From contig CAMLJN010000028.1 in NCBI GenBank assembly GCA_946480445.1, positions 1 through 38,422 on the forward strand: a stretch of 38,422 bases of DNA, written 5' to 3'. This DNA is from an uncultured Buttiauxella sp. (lineage in GTDB: Bacteria > Pseudomonadota > Gammaproteobacteria > Enterobacterales > Enterobacteriaceae). The first letter of the stretch is position 1. Every line of letters starts with the position of its first letter. The position numbers were made by a program, and so were the translations under genes. Below are positions 8,550 to 17,497 of this stretch, one piece after another. The notes under the pieces are model-generated. The model ran no database searches and was not told the origin of the DNA. It saw only the letters and a program-made list of their open reading frames with translations.

Positions 8550-9277
8550 ATTCTACACCGACCAGACAGATAGTCCTCGATACAGAAACCACCGGTATGA
8601 ACCAGATCGGTGCTCACTACGAAGGGCATCGTATTATTGAAATTGGCGCGGTTGAGGTCATTAACCGACGGCTGACCGGCAATAACTTCCACGTATACCT
8701 GAAGCCCGACCGGCTGGTGGACCCGGAAGCCTTTGGTGTGCACGGCATAGCGGACGAATTCCTGGCGGATAAACCCACCTTTGATCAGGTCGCCGATGCG
8801 TTTATGGACTATATCCGCGGCGCGGAACTCGTTATCCATAACGCATCGTTTGATATCGGGTTCATGGACTACGAGTTTGCAAAGCTCAGGCGTGATATCC
8901 CGAAAACGGATACCTTCTGTAAAGTTACCGATAGCCTGGCGCTGGCGCGTAAAATGTTCCCCGGCAAGCGTAACAGCCTCGATGCGCTCTGCTCCCGCTA
9001 TGAAATAGACAACAGCAAACGTACGCTGCACGGCGCACTGCTCGATGCCCAGATTCTTGCCGACGTCTATTTGATGATGACGGGCGGGCAAACCTCGCTG
9101 AAGTTTTCCATGGAGGGCGACATACAGCAGAAGCAGGGCGACGGCGGTATTCAGCGCGTGGTGCGTGGTGCGTCCGGGTTACGCGTCATCCAGGCAACGG
9201 ATGACGAAGTGATGGCCCACGAATCCCGTCTGGATTTGGTGCAGAAGAAGGGTGGAAGCTGCCTGTGGCGGGCCTGA
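8546..9277 (+). CDS. dnaQ: DNA polymerase III epsilon subunit (3'-5' proofreading exonuclease)
   Basis: The 243-residue protein is the DEDDh proofreading exonuclease of the replicative polymerase. Active-site residues Asp12 and Glu14 (LDTETTG), Asp103 (ASFDIGFMD), His162 and Asp167 (HGALLDAQ) are intact. The Q-linker region and C-terminal polymerase alpha-binding tail ending RLDLVQKKGGSCLWRA are conserved. Total length equals E. coli DnaQ, but residues 2-5 differ (MNSTPTRQ against MSTAITRQ) because the start region carries 14 extra bases; see the mini-ORF at 8532. No strong Shine-Dalgarno is seen before ATG 8546. It is divergent from rnhA and followed by tRNA-Asp. Confidence 0.97.
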   Translation: MNSTPTRQIVLDTETTGMNQIGAHYEGHRIIEIGAVEVINRRLTGNNFHVYLKPDRLVDPEAFGVHGIADEFLADKPTFDQVADAFMDYIRGAELVIHNASFDIGFMDYEFAKLRRDIPKTDTFCKVTDSLALARKMFPGKRNSLDALCSRYEIDNSKRTLHGALLDAQILADVYLMMTGGQTSLKFSMEGDIQQKQGDGGIQRVVRGASGLRVIQATDDEVMAHESRLDLVQKKGGSCLWRA

Positions 9278-9352
9278 TTTGCAGAAAAATGATTTAAAAA
9301 ACAGCATTCAGACGATTTTTACGGCAAACGCTTAACTTTGTGATGAAAATCG

Positions 9353-9381
9353 TTGACGGCCTGCGGGGCAATCCGTAATAT
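9353..9381 (+). promoter_or_regulatory. Promoter of tRNA-Asp (aspV)
   Basis: TTGACG (9353-9358) and TAATAT (9376-9381) with 17-bp spacing lie 28 bp before the tRNA. The downstream discriminator (CCGCATC) is GC-rich, typical of stringently controlled stable RNA promoters. Confidence 0.8.
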
Positions 9382-9409
9382 CCGCATCGTTCCCGACGGG
9401 GAACAATGC

Positions 9410-9486
9410 GGAGCGGTAGTTCAGTCGGTTAGAATACCTGCCTGTCACGCAGGGGGTCGCGGGTTCGAGTCCCGTCCGTTCCGCCA
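9410..9486 (+). tRNA. aspV: tRNA-Asp (GTC)
   Basis: A complete 77-nt tRNA with anticodon GTC at 9444-9446, encoded CCA and the sequence of enterobacterial tRNA-Asp. The acceptor stem GGAGCGG pairs fully with CCGTTCC (one wobble). It lies after dnaQ as aspV does in E. coli. aspV is a known integration site for islands in enterobacteria, and the remnant gene downstream (9638-9829) fits such a history. Confidence 0.98.
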
Positions 9487-9528
9487 CTAACATTTCTCAG
9501 GGTGTTTTGAAACATCCAGAGAAGAAGA

Positions 9529-9564
9529 AAGCCGTATCACTATCATGGTGATGCGGCTTTTTTT
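9529..9564 (+). terminator. Intrinsic terminator after aspV
   Basis: The 12-bp arms AAGCCGTATCAC (9529-9540) and GTGATGCGGCTT (9548-9559), with one wobble pair, are followed by a T-run. An additional weaker dyad (about 9496-9522) lies between the tRNA and this terminator. Confidence 0.88.
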
Positions 9565-9637
9565 CGTCTGTATTGTGCCTCGGGGGGTCACAGCCTCCTG
9601 CATAAAAGAACCTACAAACGACAAGAGAAATTGTTAG

Positions 9638-9829
9638 ATCGTCATTGAGATAGTCGATTATTCAGAGAGTGCCCTGCCAAAAACGCGTTCAGCGGAAGCG
9701 ATTTCTTATGTGACGGTGAGAATTAAGGGTGAAATTGCTTATGGCGTCGGGCTGAATATGAATATTGCCCTGGCGCCCGTTGCGGCGCTGATCTCCGCAA
9801 TCAATGGGTATTTCTGCGCTTCACAATGA
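9638..9829 (+). pseudogene. Remnant of a 2-isopropylmalate synthase-like gene (C-terminal end only)
   Basis: An open frame without a start codon encodes about 63 residues ending at TGA 9827-9829. It contains VDYSESAL, then AEAISYVTVRIKGEIAYGVG, then NMNIALAPVAALISAIN. This order and spacing match the very C-terminus of the LeuA regulatory domain of 2-isopropylmalate synthases and related alpha-acyl synthases (typically VxDYxEHAL, AYVEVxxxGxxxWGVG, NIxxASLxAxxSAxNR). The frame is closed upstream by TAG at 9635, and no DRE-TIM metallolyase core is present. The gene has therefore decayed to its last tenth. Family assignment is from memory of the motif pattern. The rest of 9565-9913 shows no other gene. 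Confidence 0.6.
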
Positions 9830-9913
9830 TATTTTTTCCCTGTTCGTTTTCCGCTGCATCTGTCACTGAAGTCTCGCTGGATGGCCCGTCGACGGAGCCA
9901 TCCGGGATACGGG

Positions 9914-10681
9914 TTACAGGCTAAACGGATCTGAATCCTGCCAGGCCGGGAACTTCTCGCGGTATTCCTGTAGAGCAATCAACGACAAATCCGCATCAAG
10001 GCGCGTAGCCTGGTGCGGTTCTGCACTTGCCAGAATTTCACCCTGCGGGCTGATGATTTTGCTGTCACCGCGATAGTGATGTCCGTTGACGTCGCTGCCT
10101 ACCCTGTTGCAGCCTGCCACATAAGCCTGGTTTTCTATCGCGCGCGCAATCAACAAGCTTTGCCAGTGCAGCGAGCGAGGCGCAGGCCAGTTAGCGACAT
10201 ATAACGCCAGATCGTAATCGTTACGGTTGCGTGACCAGACCGGGAAGCGCAGGTCGTAACAGACTAAGGGCAGAATGCGCCAGCCGCGCCACTCCACGAT
10301 CACGCGCTCCTCGCCGGCCTGATAGTGGTGATGCTCATCGGCCATGCGGAACAGATGGCGTTTATCGTAGAAGTGAACCTTGCCGTCTGGCTGCACCAAC
10401 AGGAAACGGTTTACCGGCCCGCGCTCGGTTTGCAGTGCCGCGCTGCCAGCGATCATCGCCTGGGTCTGCTGGGCTTTAAACTGCATCCAGTCGATGACTT
10501 CCTCTTCCGCCAGCGATTTTGTTGCCGCTTCCATCGCAAAACCCGTGGTGAACATTTCGGGCAGGATAATCAGATCGCGCCCGTGTATGCCGTCGAGCAA
10601 CACATCAAAATGACGCAGGTTTGCCGGGCCATCCATCCAGACGAGCGGCTGTTGCAGTAGCGAAATTTTCAGACCAGACAC
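9914..10681 (-). CDS. yafV: Omega-amidase YafV (nitrilase superfamily)
   Basis: This 255-residue carbon-nitrogen hydrolase matches E. coli YafV, which hydrolyses alpha-ketoglutaramate/alpha-ketosuccinamate. The catalytic triad is visible as Glu42 (LPEMFTTGFAME), Lys107 (FYDKRHLFRM) and Cys141 (LVCYDLRFPVW). The frame is open upstream to 10750, but the GTG at 10681 is chosen because MSGLKISLLQQPLVWMDGPA then aligns end-to-end with the E. coli N-terminus and a G-rich stretch lies at a suitable distance. ATG at 10696 is the alternative. E. coli has ivy between yafV and fadE; here only a terminator separates them. Confidence 0.92.
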   Translation of the reverse strand: MSGLKISLLQQPLVWMDGPANLRHFDVLLDGIHGRDLIILPEMFTTGFAMEAATKSLAEEEVIDWMQFKAQQTQAMIAGSAALQTERGPVNRFLLVQPDGKVHFYDKRHLFRMADEHHHYQAGEERVIVEWRGWRILPLVCYDLRFPVWSRNRNDYDLALYVANWPAPRSLHWQSLLIARAIENQAYVAGCNRVGSDVNGHHYRGDSKIISPQGEILASAEPHQATRLDADLSLIALQEYREKFPAWQDSDPFSL

Positions 10682-10752
10682 AATGAGAAGCCCCATACAG
10701 AAAGGTATTTCTTTCACTGTAGCATGTGTGAGCGGGCTTTTGTTGGGCAATA

Positions 10753-10778
10753 AAAAACCCCGCAGCGCGGGGTTTTTA
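10753..10778. terminator. Bidirectional terminator downstream of fadE
   Basis: CCCCGC (10759-10764) and GCGGGG (10768-10773) are flanked by A6 on the left and T5 on the right. It lies 14 bp after the fadE stop codon on the minus strand and separates fadE from yafV. Confidence 0.9.
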
Positions 10779-10791
10779 GCGTTCAGGTCGT

Positions 10792-13236
10792 TTATGCGGC
10801 TTCAATCTTGCGGTGTTTCTCCGGCAGCTTTACCGGCTGAGTTGCCAGCGCCTCCGGGTCAAAATCGTCCACGTTGATGCTGCGCAGACGGCTGGCTTCC
10901 GCTTTGGTCAGGATCGCCGCTTCATCCGCATTGATTTTCCCTTCCGCCAGCCACTGTTTAGCCTGCTCATCCAGACGAGTAAACGGCAGGTTGTGACCGG
11001 TCTCTTTGCAGACGCGCAGATGGATTGGTTCGGCGGCCATAATATCCAGCAGCGCCTGTTCCAGCAGACCGGCAGGGTTAAACTCGCTTGGCGTCAGGAA
11101 CTGACCACGGCCAATGCGTGAGCGCGTAGCTGAAGGCACCTGCATGATTTTCGCCAGTTTGTGATCCAGCTTGTCAGACGGCGCGTCATAACGGCGGCCC
11201 AGCGGGAAGATGGCCAGGCGCAGCACCCCGGCAACAAAGCCGTTCGGGAAGTTACGCAGCAGGTCATCAATCGCTTGTTCAGCCTGGAAGATCGCATCCT
11301 GCACGCCCCAGTGAACCAGCGGCAGGTCCGCCTCGTTTCGCCCTTCATCTTCATAGCGTTTGAGCACGGAAGAGGCGAGGTAAAGCTGGCTCAGCACATC
11401 ACCCAGGCGGGCGGAGATACGTTCGCGACGTTTAAGGCTGCCGCCCAGTACCGCCATCGACACGTCGGACAGCAGCGCAAGGTTGGCACTCAGGCGGTTC
11501 AGGTGCTGATAGTAACGTCTGGTGGCATCACGCGTTGGCGTGGCGCTGGTCAGGCCGTTGGTCAGCCCCAGCCACAGGCTGCGCATTTTATTGCTGCCAA
11601 CGTGGCCGATATGCTTAAACAGCAGCTTATCGAAGGCGTTGACGTCGTTACTCTGTGCCGCTGCCATTTCTTCGAGCACGTAAGGATGGCAGCGAATGGC
11701 ACCCTGGCCGAAGATAATCATGCTGCGGGTCAGGATGTTTGCGCCTTCAACCGTGATGGCAATAGGTGCGCCCTGGTAAGCCCTCGCCACAAAGTTGGAA
11801 TCGCCAAGCATGATGCCTTTCCCGCCGACAATATCCATGGCGTCCAGGATGGCGCGCTGCCCACGGTGCGTACAGTGGTATTTCACAATCGCTGAGAGTA
11901 CCGCAGGTTTTTCACCGAGCACGATGCCGTAAGTAATCAGTGAAGCAGCGGCGTCCATTACGTAAGCGTTACCGGCAATACGCGCCAGCGGCTCTTCAAT
12001 CCCTTCCATCTTACCGATAGAGATTCTGAACTGACGGCGAATATGGGCGTAGGCACCGGTTGCCATAGCAATGGTTTTCAGGCTGCCCGTTGAGTTAGAC
12101 GGCAGGGTGATACCGCGTCCGACGGACAGGCATTCCACCAGCATACGCCAGCCCTGACCGGCCATTTCAGGCCCGCCGATGATGTAATCGATCGGAACGA
12201 AAATATCTTTGCCGCGCGTTGGGCCATTCTGGAACGGTACGTTGAGCGGGAAGTGACGCCTGCCGATTTCCACGCCAGGCGTATGGGTTGGGATCAGCGC
12301 GCAGGTGATACCCAGGTCTTCTTCATTACCCAGCAGGCGATCGGGGTCAGAGAGTTTGAACGCAAGGCCCAGAACGGTGGCGATAGGCGCCAGCGTAATA
12401 TAACGTTTGTTCCAGGTCAGGCGCATCCCCAGCACCTGCTGGCCTTGCCACTCACCCATACAGACCACGCCGGTATCGGGAATGGCCCCCGCATCGGAAC
12501 CTGCCTCAGGGCTGGTCAGCGCGAAGCAAGGGATCTCCTGCCCGCGAGCCAGGCGAGGTAAATAGTGATCTTTTTGCGCTTCGGTGCCGTAGTGCTGGAG
12601 CAATTCGCCCGGGCCTAAGGAGTTAGGCACCCCGACGGTGATCGCAAGGATCCCGGAAACACCCGCGAGTTTTTGCAGCACGCGAGCCTGCGCGTAAGCC
12701 GAGAACTCCAGCCCGCCGTACTCTTTCTTGATGATCATCGCAAAGAAGCGATGCTCTTTCAGGTAGGCCCACAGCTCCGGCGGCAGATCCGCCAGCTCGT
12801 GGGTTATCTGGTAATCATTCGCCATGCGGCAGGCTTCTTCCACCGGGCCGTCGATAAATGCCTGTTCTTCCTCGGTCAGCTTAGGCTGTGGATAGTTATG
12901 CAGCTTTTCCCAGTCCGGCTTGCCACGGAACAGATCGCCTTCCCACCAGGTGGTGCCCGCGTCGATCGCCTCTTTTTCGGTACGTGACATCGGCGGCATG
13001 ACTTTGCGGAAGCCTTTGAACACCGGCGCGGAAATCAGTGATTTACGCAGCGGCGTAAAGACTAACGGCAGCAGGATAATGGCGAGGGGAACCAGCACCC
13101 AGTAAGACCAGATACCGGCATAACCTAGTGCGGCCGTCCACGCCAGGAGGATTGCGCTGCTGAGCAGCAAATTGACCTGGTGATAAAACAGCACACCGAG
13201 GAGAACAACGGTTGCAACAACACTCAAAATCAACAT
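10792..13236 (-). CDS. fadE: Acyl-CoA dehydrogenase FadE
   Basis: The 814-residue protein has exactly the E. coli FadE length and catalyses the first step of fatty acid beta-oxidation, acyl-CoA to trans-2-enoyl-CoA. Two N-terminal hydrophobic segments (about 1-60) anchor it to the membrane. The acyl-CoA dehydrogenase core (about 120-520) shows [37 protein letters not shown] and [18 protein letters not shown]. The C-terminal DUF1974 region is specific to the FadE type. AGGGAG lies just before the ATG on the minus strand. A FadR-like operator sits 21-37 bp upstream of the start, implying repression by FadR without fatty acids. Confidence 0.97.
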   Translation of the reverse strand: MLILSVVATVVLLGVLFYHQVNLLLSSAILLAWTAALGYAGIWSYWVLVPLAIILLPLVFTPLRKSLISAPVFKGFRKVMPPMSRTEKEAIDAGTTWWEGDLFRGKPDWEKLHNYPQPKLTEEEQAFIDGPVEEACRMANDYQITHELADLPPELWAYLKEHRFFAMIIKKEYGGLEFSAYAQARVLQKLAGVSGILAITVGVPNSLGPGELLQHYGTEAQKDHYLPRLARGQEIPCFALTSPEAGSDAGAIPDTGVVCMGEWQGQQVLGMRLTWNKRYITLAPIATVLGLAFKLSDPDRLLGNEEDLGITCALIPTHTPGVEIGRRHFPLNVPFQNGPTRGKDIFVPIDYIIGGPEMAGQGWRMLVECLSVGRGITLPSNSTGSLKTIAMATGAYAHIRRQFRISIGKMEGIEEPLARIAGNAYVMDAAASLITYGIVLGEKPAVLSAIVKYHCTHRGQRAILDAMDIVGGKGIMLGDSNFVARAYQGAPIAITVEGANILTRSMIIFGQGAIRCHPYVLEEMAAAQSNDVNAFDKLLFKHIGHVGSNKMRSLWLGLTNGLTSATPTRDATRRYYQHLNRLSANLALLSDVSMAVLGGSLKRRERISARLGDVLSQLYLASSVLKRYEDEGRNEADLPLVHWGVQDAIFQAEQAIDDLLRNFPNGFVAGVLRLAIFPLGRRYDAPSDKLDHKLAKIMQVPSATRSRIGRGQFLTPSEFNPAGLLEQALLDIMAAEPIHLRVCKETGHNLPFTRLDEQAKQWLAEGKINADEAAILTKAEASRLRSINVDDFDPEALATQPVKLPEKHRKIEAA

Positions 13237-13256
13237 AAAAATGCTCCCTTGCTTGT

Positions 13257-13273
13257 AGGAGGTCTGACCACTT
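13257..13273. promoter_or_regulatory. Predicted FadR operator of fadE
   Basis: Read on the minus strand the 17-mer is AAGTGGTCAGACCTCCT. It contains the FadR core TGGTC-N-GACC, and its centre GGTCTGACC is palindromic. It lies in the 5' leader or promoter region of fadE, a known FadR target in E. coli. Confidence 0.75.
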
Positions 13274-13450
13274 GTGATGTATTGGTTTTAGTGTATGCGC
13301 AATCTTTTAGCAATGCGTTTACAAAATAATTACAACCTTGCTCACATTGTTGCCGCACGTATTCATAAAAGCATCCGCTTATGGCGCTTCTCGCGCTATC
13401 CGGTAAACTGCAGGGGTTTACTCAATCAATAAATATTGAAGGACATCCTC

Positions 13451-14032
13451 ATGTACCAGGATCTTATTCGTAGCGAATTGAATGAAGCAGCCGAGACGCT
13501 GACTAACTTTCTGAAAGATGACGCAAATATTCATGCCATTCAGCGTGCCGCGGTGCTGCTGGCCGACAGCTTTAAAGCCGGTGGCAAAGTGCTGTCCTGC
13601 GGCAACGGCGGCTCACACTGCGACGCCATGCACTTTGCGGAAGAGCTGACCGGGCGCTACCGCGAAAACCGTCCAGGCTATCCGGCGATTGCCATCTCTG
13701 ATGTCAGCCACATCTCCTGCGTCGGCAACGATTTTGGCTACGACCACATCTTCTCCCGCTATGTTGAAGCGGTAGGGCGCGAAGGCGACGTGCTGCTGGG
13801 GATTTCCACTTCCGGTAATTCTGGTAACGTCATCAAAGCTATCGAAGCTGCGCGTGCGAAAGGCATGAAGGTGATCACCCTGACCGGCAAAGACGGCGGC
13901 AAAATGGCGGGAACGGCGGATATTGAAATCCGTGTGCCGCACTTCGGCTACGCTGACCGTGTTCAGGAAATTCATATCAAAGTGATTCATATCCTGATTC
14001 AGCTGATCGAAAAAGAGATGGTGAAGGCTTAA
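13451..14032 (+). CDS. gmhA: D-sedoheptulose 7-phosphate isomerase
   Basis: The 193-residue sugar isomerase (SIS domain) converts sedoheptulose 7-phosphate to D-glycero-D-manno-heptose 7-phosphate, the first step of ADP-heptose synthesis for LPS inner core. [26 protein letters not shown] carries the substrate-binding glycine and serine residues, and [14 protein letters not shown] is the SIS phosphate-binding loop. The start at 13451 ([10 protein letters not shown]) matches E. coli (192 aa) and has GAAGGA at 13438-13443; an in-frame ATG 15 bases upstream is rejected. It is divergent from fadE with 214 bp between them. Also known as lpcA. Confidence 0.97.
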   Translation: MYQDLIRSELNEAAETLTNFLKDDANIHAIQRAAVLLADSFKAGGKVLSCGNGGSHCDAMHFAEELTGRYRENRPGYPAIAISDVSHISCVGNDFGYDHIFSRYVEAVGREGDVLLGISTSGNSGNVIKAIEAARAKGMKVITLTGKDGGKMAGTADIEIRVPHFGYADRVQEIHIKVIHILIQLIEKEMVKA

Positions 14033-14040
14033 CCATCCCA

Positions 14041-14135
14041 GGAAGAGGGGTTACCCCCTCGTTCCGGCCCTCTTCCGCAGGGGAGAGGGCGTAAAAGAAG
14101 CCAATACCTTTCCCTCAGAGGAAAGGGGAAAACCG
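14041..14135. repeat. Cluster of inverted repeats (REP-like, CCCTCTTCC/GGGAGAGGG type)
   Basis: GGAAGAGGG (14041-14049) pairs perfectly with CCCTCTTCC (14068-14076), with a nested AGGGG/CCCCT hairpin in the loop. GGGGAGAGGG follows, then a TTTCC/GGAAA dyad near 14110-14127. This kind of GGGAGAGGG palindrome also occurs after dinB (23458-23480), suggesting a dispersed chromosomal repeat family. Confidence 0.55.
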
Positions 14136-14193
14136 ATCCCGCTCACTCTTGCTCTGGGGGTGAGATGGGGTGGATGAGCTGCAGGAGGTTGAA

Positions 14194-14961
14194 ATGTGCG
14201 AACTGCTCGGGATGAGCGCCAACGTGCCAACGGATATCTGCTTTAGTTTTACCGGTCTGGTACAGCGTGGCGGCGGGACGGGTCCTCATAAAGATGGCTG
14301 GGGCATTACCTTCTATGAAGGTAAAGGCTGTCGCACGTTTAAAGATCCGCAGCCGAGTTTTAATTCGCCTGTGGCGAAGCTGGTGCAGGAGTATCCGATA
14401 AAGTCCTGCTCTGTCATCGCGCACATTCGCCAGGCTAACCGTGGCAAAGTCGCGCTGGAAAATACCCATCCCTTTACCCGCGAGCTGTGGGGCCGCAACT
14501 GGACTTATGCTCACAATGGTCAGCTCAAAGGCCATCGTCGGCTCGAAACGGGTCCCTTCCGCCCGATAGGCGAAACGGACAGCGAGCAGGCGTTTTGCTG
14601 GCTGCTTCACAAGCTGACGCAACGCTACCCGCGCACGCCGGGGAATATGCAGGCGGTTTTCCGCTATATCACCGAGCTTGCGGTTGAGCTGCGCGAAAAG
14701 GGTGTGTTCAACATGCTGTTGTCGGATGGGCGCTACGTGCTGGCATTCTGCTCCACGAATCTTTACTGGATCACCCGTCGGGCGCCGTTTGGCGTGGCAA
14801 AATTGTTGGATCAGGATGTGGAAATCGACTTTCAGGAAGAGACCACACCGAACGATGTGGTCACCGTTATCGCCACGCAACCGCTGACGACGAACGAAAA
14901 CTGGGAAAAGATCTCCCCAGGTGAATCGGTCTTATTTTGTCTCGGTGAGCGTATAGTTTGA
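14194..14961 (+). CDS. yafJ: Class II glutamine amidotransferase-like protein YafJ
   Basis: This 255-residue protein has the length of E. coli YafJ and the N-terminal nucleophile fold of class II glutamine amidotransferases. Cys2 becomes the N-terminal nucleophile after methionine removal ([19 protein letters not shown]). [29 protein letters not shown] and [13 protein letters not shown] contribute the glutaminase site. No synthetase domain is attached, so the physiological acceptor is unknown. AGGAGG at 14183-14188 fixes the start; an upstream in-frame ATG at 14170 is not used. The last 30 bp overlap the 3' end of convergent dpaA. Confidence 0.95.
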   Translation: MCELLGMSANVPTDICFSFTGLVQRGGGTGPHKDGWGITFYEGKGCRTFKDPQPSFNSPVAKLVQEYPIKSCSVIAHIRQANRGKVALENTHPFTRELWGRNWTYAHNGQLKGHRRLETGPFRPIGETDSEQAFCWLLHKLTQRYPRTPGNMQAVFRYITELAVELREKGVFNMLLSDGRYVLAFCSTNLYWITRRAPFGVAKLLDQDVEIDFQEETTPNDVVTVIATQPLTTNENWEKISPGESVLFCLGERIV

Positions 14962-15669
14962 GGCCAGCTGAGGTTGTGCCGCAGGCGAAACCGGCTTGCT
15001 TATCACGTAATTTCCGCCGATCACAGAGACGCCCGGTGGCTGGTGGTTAGCCATAAAGTAGTCATACCCTGGTTTGAGCTGTTTCCAGAAATTAATGTAA
15101 TAAGAATATTTATGGCGCTGCATATTCGCATCCGTCATGCGGAACGGATAAATGCTCACCTGTACCTTCGGCTGCCCGAACACCAGTGCGCCGGTTACAA
15201 ACTGGAAGATCTCATCAATACCGCTGTCCGTCATGGCATAGCAGCCTATGGACACGCAGGCGCCGTGAATCATCAGATACTGCCCCTGATAGCCGTGAGA
15301 ACGATCGAACTCGTTGGGGAAACCAATGTTGATCGCCTTATAGAAACGGCTGTCCGGTTTTAACTGGCTGCGTTCAACGCTGTAGAAGCCTTCAGGACTC
15401 TTAAAGTCACCCTGGCGCTGTTTTGGGCCAAGGCCACCGGAATAGTTACAGATGCGGTAGCTGTCCAGCAGCTGGTACTGTTCGCCCATTTTGACGTACA
15501 GTTCAAGCGTGCGCTCTTCTTTAAAGATCTGAATATAAACGGGAGAGCCCATTAATTGCTGTTTAAATTCTTTGCTGACCGGCGTCGGCGAAGCGTTGCT
15601 GGTCAGCAAGCTGGCAAACGACATAAACGGCATCAGAAGCATCGCAATAACGAGTGCGATCTTAGGCAT
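14932..15669 (-). CDS. dpaA: Periplasmic YkuD-family amidase cutting the Lpp-peptidoglycan bond
   Basis: A 245-residue exported protein orthologous to E. coli YafK (246 aa), renamed DpaA/LdtF. The E. coli enzyme detaches Braun lipoprotein from peptidoglycan rather than forming crosslinks. A signal peptide is evident ([19 protein letters not shown]). The YkuD/L,D-transpeptidase fold carries the motif [16 protein letters not shown] with His135 and the catalytic Cys143. Start 15669 is chosen by alignment and by AAGGA ten bases upstream; an open extension to 15702 is probably leader. Its end overlaps yafJ by 30 bp on the opposite strand. The older symbol is yafK. Confidence 0.94.
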   Translation of the reverse strand: MPKIALVIAMLLMPFMSFASLLTSNASPTPVSKEFKQQLMGSPVYIQIFKEERTLELYVKMGEQYQLLDSYRICNYSGGLGPKQRQGDFKSPEGFYSVERSQLKPDSRFYKAINIGFPNEFDRSHGYQGQYLMIHGACVSIGCYAMTDSGIDEIFQFVTGALVFGQPKVQVSIYPFRMTDANMQRHKYSYYINFWKQLKPGYDYFMANHQPPGVSVIGGNYVISKPVSPAAQPQLASNYTLTETK

Positions 15670-15897
15670 ACTGCATGATTCCTTGATAAACCTGTAACCC
15701 AACGCCAGGACGGCAAAAGAGACCTGAATAAGACTAATCTGTATTCGGTGCGCTCACATTATCACCCTCCATAAATTTCGCAAGGGCAGACTGATGAGTT
15801 TCCGAAAAAGGCCGCGTATTTAATTTGCCGATAAAGGCAAAGAGTTGTCATTTTTGCGTAATAGCTCGCATTGCGGGTCTCTGCCCGAGGATTTTTA

Positions 15898-15926
15898 GCC
15901 CGCCGGGCGGGCAATAATGCTAGAAT
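15898..15926 (+). promoter_or_regulatory. Predicted extended -10 promoter of the nqr operon with a GC-rich palindrome
   Basis: TGCTAGAAT (15918-15926) is an extended -10 element followed by a GC-rich discriminator (CCCCGCG). No -35 hexamer is present. Its place is taken by the perfect palindrome GCCCGCCGGGCGGGC (15898-15912), which could be an operator. Transcription would begin near 15933, giving a leader of about 218 nt. Confidence 0.5.
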
Positions 15927-15929
15927 CCC

Positions 15930-16150
15930 CGCGAATGATGACCTGCGGATAAGAAAGGATGCTTTCCCTAAGTCTGTTCCGGATACAGCCTGACGACTGA
16001 GCACAGCGCCAGAGCGTGGCTAAGGAATGCTCTACCCCCTCTTTCTTACCTGTCTGGCACGTTGCAGCGGCTGAACGTTGCTCCAGCCCGTCCGTTGTCG
16101 GCTAGCGTTTCTGTCGGTTTTAAATAGCCTATTTTATGCGTGATAACCTT
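15930..16150 (+). other. Long structured 5' leader of the nqr operon
   Basis: No gene is seen in the 480 bp between dpaA and nqrA. The downstream part can fold: AGAGCGT/ATGCTCT (16011-16033, 7 bp with one wobble, 9-nt loop) and a two-layer hairpin with outer CTGG/CCAG (16054-16057 and 16083-16086) and inner GCAGCG/CGTTGC (16064-16069 and 16076-16081). No terminator T-run is present. I do not recognise a known riboswitch class. Confidence 0.35.
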
Positions 16151-17494
16151 ATGATAAAAATCAGAAAAGGTCTGGATTTGCCCATTGCCGGCCTGCCCGA
16201 GCAGCAAATCCACGATGGCCCAGCCATACCTCAGGTGGCGTTGCTTGGTGAAGAGTACGTGGGCATGCGTCCTTCTATGCTGGTCAAAGAGGGCGACAGC
16301 GTACTGAAAGGGCAAGCCCTTTTTGAAGATAAAAAAAATCCCGGGGTGGTGTACACCGCCCCGGCCAGCGGCACTATAGCGGCAATCAACCGCGGCGAGC
16401 GCCGCGTGCTGCAATCCGTGGTTATTGAGGTGCAGGGCGACGAAGCGGTCGCTTTTGAACGTTATGCGCCGGATGCTTTAGCCACTCTGCCGCGTGAAGA
16501 AGTGCAGGCGCAGTTGCTTTCCTCGGGGCTGTGGACGGCGCTGCGTACCCGTCCGTTTAGCAAGACGCCCCGTCCTGGAACCGTCCCTGCGGCTATCTTT
16601 GTCACCGCGATGGACACTAACCCGCTGGCGGCCGATCCCCAGCCGATTATCCGTGCGCATCATCAGGCCTTCGATGCTGGCTTAACGCTGCTTTCGCGCC
16701 TTAGAGACGGCAAAGTGCACGTTTGTCAGGCCAGCGGCGGCAAGCTCGGTGGGCATCCTGTCGGGCAAATCACCTTTAATGAGTTCTCCGGGCCGCATCC
16801 TGCCGGGTTGGTGGGTACTCACATTCATTTCATTGAGCCGGTCAGCCTGCAAAAACAGGTTTGGCACCTCAACTACCAGGATGTTATCGCCATCGGCAAA
16901 CTGTTCACCGAAGGTGAGCTGTGGTGCGAACGAGTCATTTCGCTCGCCGGTCCACAGGTTAGCAACCCGCGCCTGATTCGCACGCGGCTGGGCGCCTCTA
17001 CTGAAGCGCTGACCCAGGGAGAACTGCTGGCGGGTGAAAACCGCGTTATTTCTGGCTCTGTACTGAGCGGCGTGCAGGCCTGCGGCCCGCGCGCCTGGCT
17101 TGGGCGTTTCCATTTGCAGATCACCGCATTGAAAGAAGGTCGTGAGAAAGAGCTGTTTGGCTGGGTGATGCCCGGCGCGGATAAATTCTCTATTACCCGT
17201 ACCACGCTTGGTCACTTCCTGAAACGTAAGCTGTTCAACTTCTCTACCGACACCAACGGTGGCGAACGCGCAATGGTGCCAATTGGCAACTACGAACGCG
17301 TGATGCCGCTGGATATCCTGCCGACCATGCTGCTGCGTGATTTGCTGGCGGGGGATACCGACAGCGCGCAGGCGCTGGGCTGTCTGGAACTGGATGAAGA
17401 AGATCTGGCGCTTTGTACCTATGTCTGCCCGGGGAAGTACGAATACGGCCCGGTGCTACGCGAGGTGTTAACCCGCATCGAGCAGGAAGGATAA
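16151..17494 (+). CDS. nqrA: Na+-translocating NADH:quinone reductase subunit A
   Basis: The 447-residue NqrA is the cytoplasmic subunit of the six-subunit Na+-NQR, which couples NADH oxidation by ubiquinone to Na+ export. [20 protein letters not shown] is the family N-terminus. A barrel-sandwich (lipoyl-like) domain follows ([22 protein letters not shown]), and the C-terminal part ends in [26 protein letters not shown]. It contributes to quinone binding. Start 16151 is chosen to match known NqrA proteins; an ATG 15 bases upstream is in frame. Neither has an obvious Shine-Dalgarno, which is unusual for the first gene of a large operon. nqrB begins 3 bp after the stop. Confidence 0.96.
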   Translation: MIKIRKGLDLPIAGLPEQQIHDGPAIPQVALLGEEYVGMRPSMLVKEGDSVLKGQALFEDKKNPGVVYTAPASGTIAAINRGERRVLQSVVIEVQGDEAVAFERYAPDALATLPREEVQAQLLSSGLWTALRTRPFSKTPRPGTVPAAIFVTAMDTNPLAADPQPIIRAHHQAFDAGLTLLSRLRDGKVHVCQASGGKLGGHPVGQITFNEFSGPHPAGLVGTHIHFIEPVSLQKQVWHLNYQDVIAIGKLFTEGELWCERVISLAGPQVSNPRLIRTRLGASTEALTQGELLAGENRVISGSVLSGVQACGPRAWLGRFHLQITALKEGREKELFGWVMPGADKFSITRTTLGHFLKRKLFNFSTDTNGGERAMVPIGNYERVMPLDILPTMLLRDLLAGDTDSAQALGCLELDEEDLALCTYVCPGKYEYGPVLREVLTRIEQEG

Positions 17495-17497
17495 CTC

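Noticed and set aside
15698..16150. A known riboswitch before nqrA
   Set aside because: I could not match the leader hairpins to any riboswitch consensus I know; only a structured leader is claimed.
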